Source: an uncultured Cloacibacillus sp. (lineage in GTDB: Bacteria > Synergistota > Synergistia > Synergistales > Synergistaceae). Taken from it: 9,387 nucleotides of DNA. The notes below the pieces were generated by a model. That model was given only the letters and a program-made list of their open reading frames with translations, was not told the origin of the DNA and did no database searches. A program made the translations under genes and the position numbers. Shown here in pieces: positions 6,924 to 9,387 of this stretch (position 1 is its first letter; each line of letters opens with the position of its first letter). The DNA lies in assembly GCA_934511335.1 (NCBI GenBank), contig CAKSWL010000068.1:1-9387 (forward strand), written 5' to 3'.

Positions 6924-7955
6924 ATGAGGCTCACAGAACGCGCCCGCACAAGCGGCTGAGCGGCTAAGATAGCTCCGGCGGAGCTTGACAAAATATTAAA
7001 AGATCTGCCCGTGTTTCGTTCCGAAGAACTGCTAGCCTCCTGGAACCACGGGGAGGATGCCGCGCTTTGGAAGATGACCGACGAGCGGATTGGAATACTG
7101 ACGGTCGATTTTATCACCCCAGTGGTAGACGATCCCCGAAGATTCGGCGAGATCGCGGCGGCAAACTCGCTGAGCGACGTTTACGCGATGGGAGGCCGGC
7201 CGGTGGTCGCGCTGAACGTCGTCTGTTTCCCAACCTCCTGCGAACCGCTCTTTATGCTTCAAGAGATATTGGAAGGCGGCGCGCGCAAGATGATAGAGGC
7301 GCGGGCGATGCTGGCCGGCGGTCACAGCGTGCAGGATGAGGAACCCAAGTACGGACTCGTCGTCTTCGGCGAGGTCGAAAGCGACGAGATGTGGACCGTC
7401 GGCAGCGCTAAAGAGGGAGATTCGCTCATCCTCACAAAGCCGATTGGCACGGGAATCGCCGTGACCGCAATCAAAGCAGGGCTCTTTTCGCCGGAAGACA
7501 CGGAGGCGGCGGCGCTGAACATGGCAAAGCTCAACGCCGTACCGCAGCTGCTGCCGAAAAGACTGCGCCGGGCGGTAAACGCATGCACGGACCTGACGGG
7601 CTTCGGCCTCGCGAGCCACGCCCTCGACCTTGCTTCGGAGGGGACGTCGTTGACGATAGACTGCGCGAAGATCCCGCTTCTTCCGGGAATAGCAGGGATG
7701 GCCGATATGGGGCTGATACCGGCGGGAGCCTACGAGAACCGGAAATACGCCGGCGATAAGGTTGTCAACGAATCTTCTCTGGGGCGGTTCGCCGAGGATA
7801 TCGTCTTTGACCCGCAGACCTCCGGCGGCCTCTTATTCGCCGTCCCGCCGCGCGAAGCGGAGGAAATCATAGGCATACTTACAGAAAACGGTTTTCCTGA
7901 ATCGGCGGAGATCGGAAGATTTGTAAAGGGAGAGGAAAAACTGCTGCTTAAATAG
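6924..7955 (+). CDS. selD: Selenophosphate synthetase SelD, a selenoprotein (Sec at residue 12)
   Basis: Makes monoselenophosphate from selenide and ATP, the selenium donor for selenocysteine and selenouridine. The full frame starts at the ATG at 6924 (GGGAG nine bases upstream) and passes through an in-frame TGA at 6957-6959. With TGA as Sec (U) the N-terminus reads TSGUAAKIAPAELDKIL: U12 aligns with catalytic Cys17 and K15 with Lys20 of E. coli SelD. Total length is 343 residues including Sec, normal for SelD. Other signatures are GEDAA (D46), TVDFITPVVDDP, AMGGRPVVALN, LAGGHS, LTDLTGFGLASH and DPQTSGGLLFAV. Starting instead at the GTG at 7011 would remove the active-site residue and the glycine-rich loop and has no ribosome-binding site. 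It is second in the birA operon. SelD being itself a selenoprotein is known in many selenium-using anaerobes. It implies that selA, selB and selC exist elsewhere in this genome. Confidence 0.96.
6957..6985 (+). promoter_or_regulatory. Selenocysteine codon and bacterial SECIS-like hairpin
   Basis: The UGA (6957-6959) is followed by a perfect 6-bp hairpin, AGCTCC (6971-6976) with GGAGCT (6980-6985), closed by a three-base loop GGC. A guanine in the first loop positions and 17 bases between UGA and loop fit what is known of bacterial SECIS elements, which sit inside the coding region just downstream of UGA and bind SelB. The hairpin is compact and its efficiency is inferred. Confidence 0.75.
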
Positions 7956-7968
7956 GGGCGGCAAAAAT

Positions 7969-8011
7969 AAAAGGGTGAGCTGACTTTCACATCTGTCAGC
8001 TCACCCTTTTT
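7969..8011. terminator. Strong bidirectional intrinsic terminator
   Basis: A perfect 16-bp inverted repeat (AAAAGGGTGAGCTGAC 7969-7984 with its complement 7995-8010) around a 10-base loop, with T-tracts on both sides. It starts 13 bases after the selD stop and lies 27 bases beyond the 3' end of the opposing small gene, so it can end both transcripts. Confidence 0.93.
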
Positions 8012-8037
8012 AGATGCGGCCCTCTCATTGTCCTGTG

Positions 8038-8238
8038 TTAGGCGATAATGTACGCAAGCGCTGAAACGACGCAGGCCGCTCCGGCTAGCCCAAGCATCAG
8101 CAGGTTATTTATCCTTCCCGCCTTTTTCTTATCCTCGGCGCTGTAATCGGCGTAGCCATAGTTCGTAAAAAGGCTCTCTCTGCCGTCCGTATCGTACCAT
8201 TTTTTGAGGTAAACTGGCGTTCTGAGTGTATTTTTCAT
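8038..8238 (-). CDS. Small tail-anchored membrane protein of unknown function
   Basis: A 66-residue protein I do not recognise. The soluble N-terminal part (1-42) is charged and aromatic (LKKWYDTDGR, FTNYGYADYS, then EDKKKAGR). It is followed by one hydrophobic segment (about 44-66, ending AYIIA) that runs to the C-terminus, suggesting a single membrane helix with the charged N-terminus in the cytoplasm. Support for a real gene comes from a strong AGGAGG eight bases before the ATG, a TAA stop just before the shared terminator, and amino-acid composition typical of a real protein. It lies between selD and the Lrp-family gene on the opposite strand. No function can be assigned. Confidence 0.7.
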   Translation of the reverse strand: MKNTLRTPVYLKKWYDTDGRESLFTNYGYADYSAEDKKKAGRINNLLMLGLAGAACVVSALAYIIA

Positions 8239-8330
8239 CTCTGCATCCTCCTAAATCCGTTATTTTTTATATCTTCGTGCCGCTCTTTCTTTGTGGTTTT
8301 ATTTTCGCAGAACCATTCCTTTTCATCCAT
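8235..8330 (-). CDS. Candidate 31-residue mini-ORF overlapping the small membrane protein gene
   Basis: From the ATG at 8330 a 31-codon frame runs to a TGA that overlaps the next gene's start as ATGA, the arrangement typical of translational coupling. The peptide begins MDEKEWFCENKTTKKERHED, is hydrophilic, and contains the downstream ribosome-binding site in its last codons (GFRRMQR). No ribosome-binding site precedes the ATG, so expression is doubtful. It may be a leader ORF, or simply an open frame in AT-rich intergenic DNA. Confidence 0.25.
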   Translation of the reverse strand: MDEKEWFCENKTTKKERHEDIKNNGFRRMQR

Positions 8331-8399
8331 AGAGAGTAAAAAGAACTTTGGCGTCTTTACTAAAAAAAACGAAAACAATTAGTCTTCCCGCTTCAGTTT

Positions 8400-8408
8400 T
8401 GGTATAAT
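8400..8408 (+). promoter_or_regulatory. Putative extended -10 promoter of the Lrp-family gene
   Basis: Reads TGGTATAAT, identical to the extended -10 at 2022-2030. Transcription would start near 8415, giving a leader of about 117 bases before the ATG at 8532. The -35 position (TTAGTC, 8380-8385) is weak. Confidence 0.5.
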
Positions 8409-8439
8409 CGCATAAAGGCGCTATCTAATGGGACTGCCG

Positions 8440-8473
8440 AAAATCAGAATGCCGCATAATCGGCTCTGATTTT
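8440..8473 (+). promoter_or_regulatory. Terminator-like hairpin in the leader of the Lrp-family gene
   Basis: AAAATCAGA (8440-8448) pairs perfectly with TCTGATTTT (8465-8473), continued after a 2-base bulge by GCCG (8451-8454) with CGGC (8461-8464) around the loop CATAAT. The 3' side ends in TTTT-G-TT, a modest U-tract. GCCGA at 8436-8440 could instead pair with TCGGC at 8460-8464, which would break the hairpin. Located between promoter and gene, it could be an attenuator, an mRNA-stability element or a protein-binding palindrome. Confidence 0.45.
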
Positions 8474-8531
8474 GTTCGCTGAATGAAGTAGGTAAATCGT
8501 TAGTTTTTTAGTTTGGGACGGGAGATGAATA

Positions 8532-9005
8532 ATGCGCGAGAAACAGATATCGCTCGACGAAACGGATTGGAAGATACTTGACGCCTTGCAGGAAAACGCC
8601 CGCGCCACCTTCACCGAGATAGGGCAGTTTGTCGGCCTGACCGCTCCCGCAGTCAGGGAACGGATCAGACGCATGGAGGACGAAGAGCTGATCGTGGGAT
8701 ACAGGCCGGTCATCAATTACAATGTGCTTGGGCGGCCGCTGCGCGCGCTGATATCCCTAAAATTTAAGAGCGGTTCGCGCGCCGCCGAACGCGCTGAGTT
8801 CTCGCACCTAGAGCTCTTCAAAGACATCCCCGGAGTGCTGAAATCGTGGCTTGTAACCGGCGATACGGAATGCGTGCTGGAAGCGGCCGCCGCGACGATG
8901 AAAGAGCTCGACGCGATACTGGTGGAGCTTAACCGCCTCGGCTTTCTGACGGCGACGTACATGATACTTGAAGACACGGGCGAGAGAAACTGCAGCAAAC
9001 TCTGA
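8532..9005 (+). CDS. Lrp/AsnC family transcriptional regulator
   Basis: A 157-residue DNA-binding regulator of the leucine-responsive family, whose members usually sense amino acids and control their metabolism. The N-terminal helix-turn-helix covers about 8-55: LDETDWKILDALQENARATF, then TEIGQFVGLTAPAVRERIRRME with the recognition helix near 37-49. The C-terminal RAM (ligand-binding, oligomerisation) domain spans about 68-148 and includes the VTGDTECVL turn (108-116) typical of the effector region. The start has GGGAG seven bases upstream; the ATG at 8524 is out of frame. It stands alone, with a promoter and hairpin upstream and a terminator downstream. Targets and ligand cannot be read from the sequence. 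Autoregulation is common in the family but not shown here. Confidence 0.93.
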   Translation: MREKQISLDETDWKILDALQENARATFTEIGQFVGLTAPAVRERIRRMEDEELIVGYRPVINYNVLGRPLRALISLKFKSGSRAAERAEFSHLELFKDIPGVLKSWLVTGDTECVLEAAAATMKELDAILVELNRLGFLTATYMILEDTGERNCSKL

Positions 9006-9007
9006 AA

Positions 9008-9047
9008 GCCGTGCCAGCCGGCTTCCGCTGCGCAAGGCGGCTGCGGC
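9008..9047 (+). other. Imperfect hairpin directly after the Lrp-family gene
   Basis: GCCG (9008-9011) with CGGC (9044-9047), then CAGCCG (9015-9020) with CGGCTG (9038-9043), and after one G-G mismatch CTT (9022-9024) with AAG (9034-9036). It begins two bases after the stop codon and has no U-tract, so it is probably a 3'-end stability structure rather than a terminator. Confidence 0.4.
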
Positions 9048-9059
9048 AATAGGCAGACT

Positions 9060-9110
9060 AAGAGCAGGGGGTTCGCCGCTTAGTGCGGCGCGCCCTGCTC
9101 TTTTATTTTA
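9060..9110 (+). terminator. Intrinsic terminator of the Lrp-family gene
   Basis: AAGAGCAGGG (9060-9069) pairs with CCCTGCTCTT (9093-9102). An inner stem CGCCGC (9074-9079) with GCGGCG (9085-9090) closes the loop TTAGT. The downstream TTTTATTTTA tract makes it a plus-strand terminator. It lies beyond the end of the opposing permease gene but has little U-tract in that direction. Confidence 0.9.
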
Positions 9111-9127
9111 CCTTTTCCGGCCCTCCG

Positions 9128-9387
9128 CTAACCGAGCCTGTTCGCCCGTGAACAGAGCCATATAGAAATTACCAGGAAGACCATGTTTGCCGTCCAGGCG
9201 GCGACAAGGGGCGGAAGCGTGCCGCTCTCCCCAAGAGCTCTGCTGAACGACATGATCACGTAGTAGACAAAAATGATGACGACGCTGTAACCAAATCCAA
9301 CGCTAGAACTGGAACGCTGCGGCCTGCTGCCGAGCGCGGCGCCGAGCATCGCGAATATCAGGCAGGCCCAGGGAACGGCGATCCTCA
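9128..9387 (-). CDS. LptF/LptG family permease, C-terminal 86 residues (5' end outside window)
   Basis: C-terminal fragment of a YjgP/YjgQ-type permease, the membrane component of the LptB2FG complex that extracts lipopolysaccharide from the inner membrane for transport to the outer membrane. The frame runs from the window edge (RIAVPWACLIFAMLGAALG) through the family hallmark GSRPQRSSSSVGFGYSVVII to a TAG at 9130-9128. Two hydrophobic helices are visible after the hallmark (YSVVIIFVYYVIMSF and TANMVFLVISIWLC), matching the terminal helices of the family. Whether it is LptF or LptG cannot be decided from this fragment. Internal ATGs such as 9349 are not the start. The gene converges on the Lrp-family gene. 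It indicates a diderm organism. Confidence 0.92.
   Translation of the reverse strand, partial: RIAVPWACLIFAMLGAALGSRPQRSSSSVGFGYSVVIIFVYYVIMSFSRALGESGTLPPLVAAWTANMVFLVISIWLCSRANRLG

Noticed and set aside
7011..7955. SelD starting at the GTG at 7011, or a selD pseudogene truncated by a nonsense mutation
   Set aside because: The upstream 29 codons carry the conserved SelD N-terminus, with TGA exactly at the Sec/Cys site, a ribosome-binding site before 6924 and a hairpin after the TGA. Recoding explains all of this.
9006..9127. Possible small RNA gene after the Lrp-family gene because of two consecutive hairpins
   Set aside because: No promoter is visible between the gene and the hairpins. They are more simply a 3'-end stability hairpin and a terminator.

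Overview
The window is a GC-rich stretch of a diderm bacterial chromosome carrying mostly housekeeping genes and no mobile element, CRISPR array, tRNA or rRNA. The LptF/LptG-type permease fragment at the right edge implies an outer membrane. The mix of genes (a prokaryotic-type IleRS, an E. coli-type diacylglycerol kinase, a secreted S55-like protein and a selenocysteine-containing SelD) fits an anaerobic, amino-acid-fermenting lineage such as Synergistota. That assignment is inferred from protein character and is moderate at best; Desulfobacterota-like groups are not excluded.

Layout from left to right: ileS (minus strand, C-terminal end cut off by the window edge); a 247-bp divergent intergenic region with back-to-back promoters and a foldable leader; dgkA (plus); converging on it, a two-gene minus-strand operon prfB followed by a secreted S55/SpoIVB-like protein; a tight divergent promoter region; a plus-strand operon birA-selD closed by a perfect 16-bp terminator hairpin; a minus-strand gene for a small tail-anchored membrane protein, possibly preceded by an overlapping mini-ORF; an Lrp/AsnC regulator (plus) with a promoter and a hairpin in its leader; a terminator; and the 3' end of an LptF/LptG permease gene (minus).

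The most striking content is two different UGA recoding events about 1.2 kb apart. In prfB (release factor 2) the true gene starts upstream at 5794 and crosses an in-frame UGA at codon 25 through the classic CTT-TGA-C +1 frameshift site. In selD (selenophosphate synthetase) the true gene starts at 6924 and reads UGA as selenocysteine at codon 12, followed by a SECIS-like hairpin. A stop-to-stop gene caller would truncate both proteins at the N-terminus. RF2 is the factor that terminates at UGA, so RF2 level, read out by its own UGA, bears directly on SelD readthrough.

Secondary points are a three-way-junction leader upstream of dgkA with a competing alternative helix, an apparently permuted order of the S55 peptidase motifs, and a terminator-like hairpin between promoter and start codon of the Lrp-family gene.
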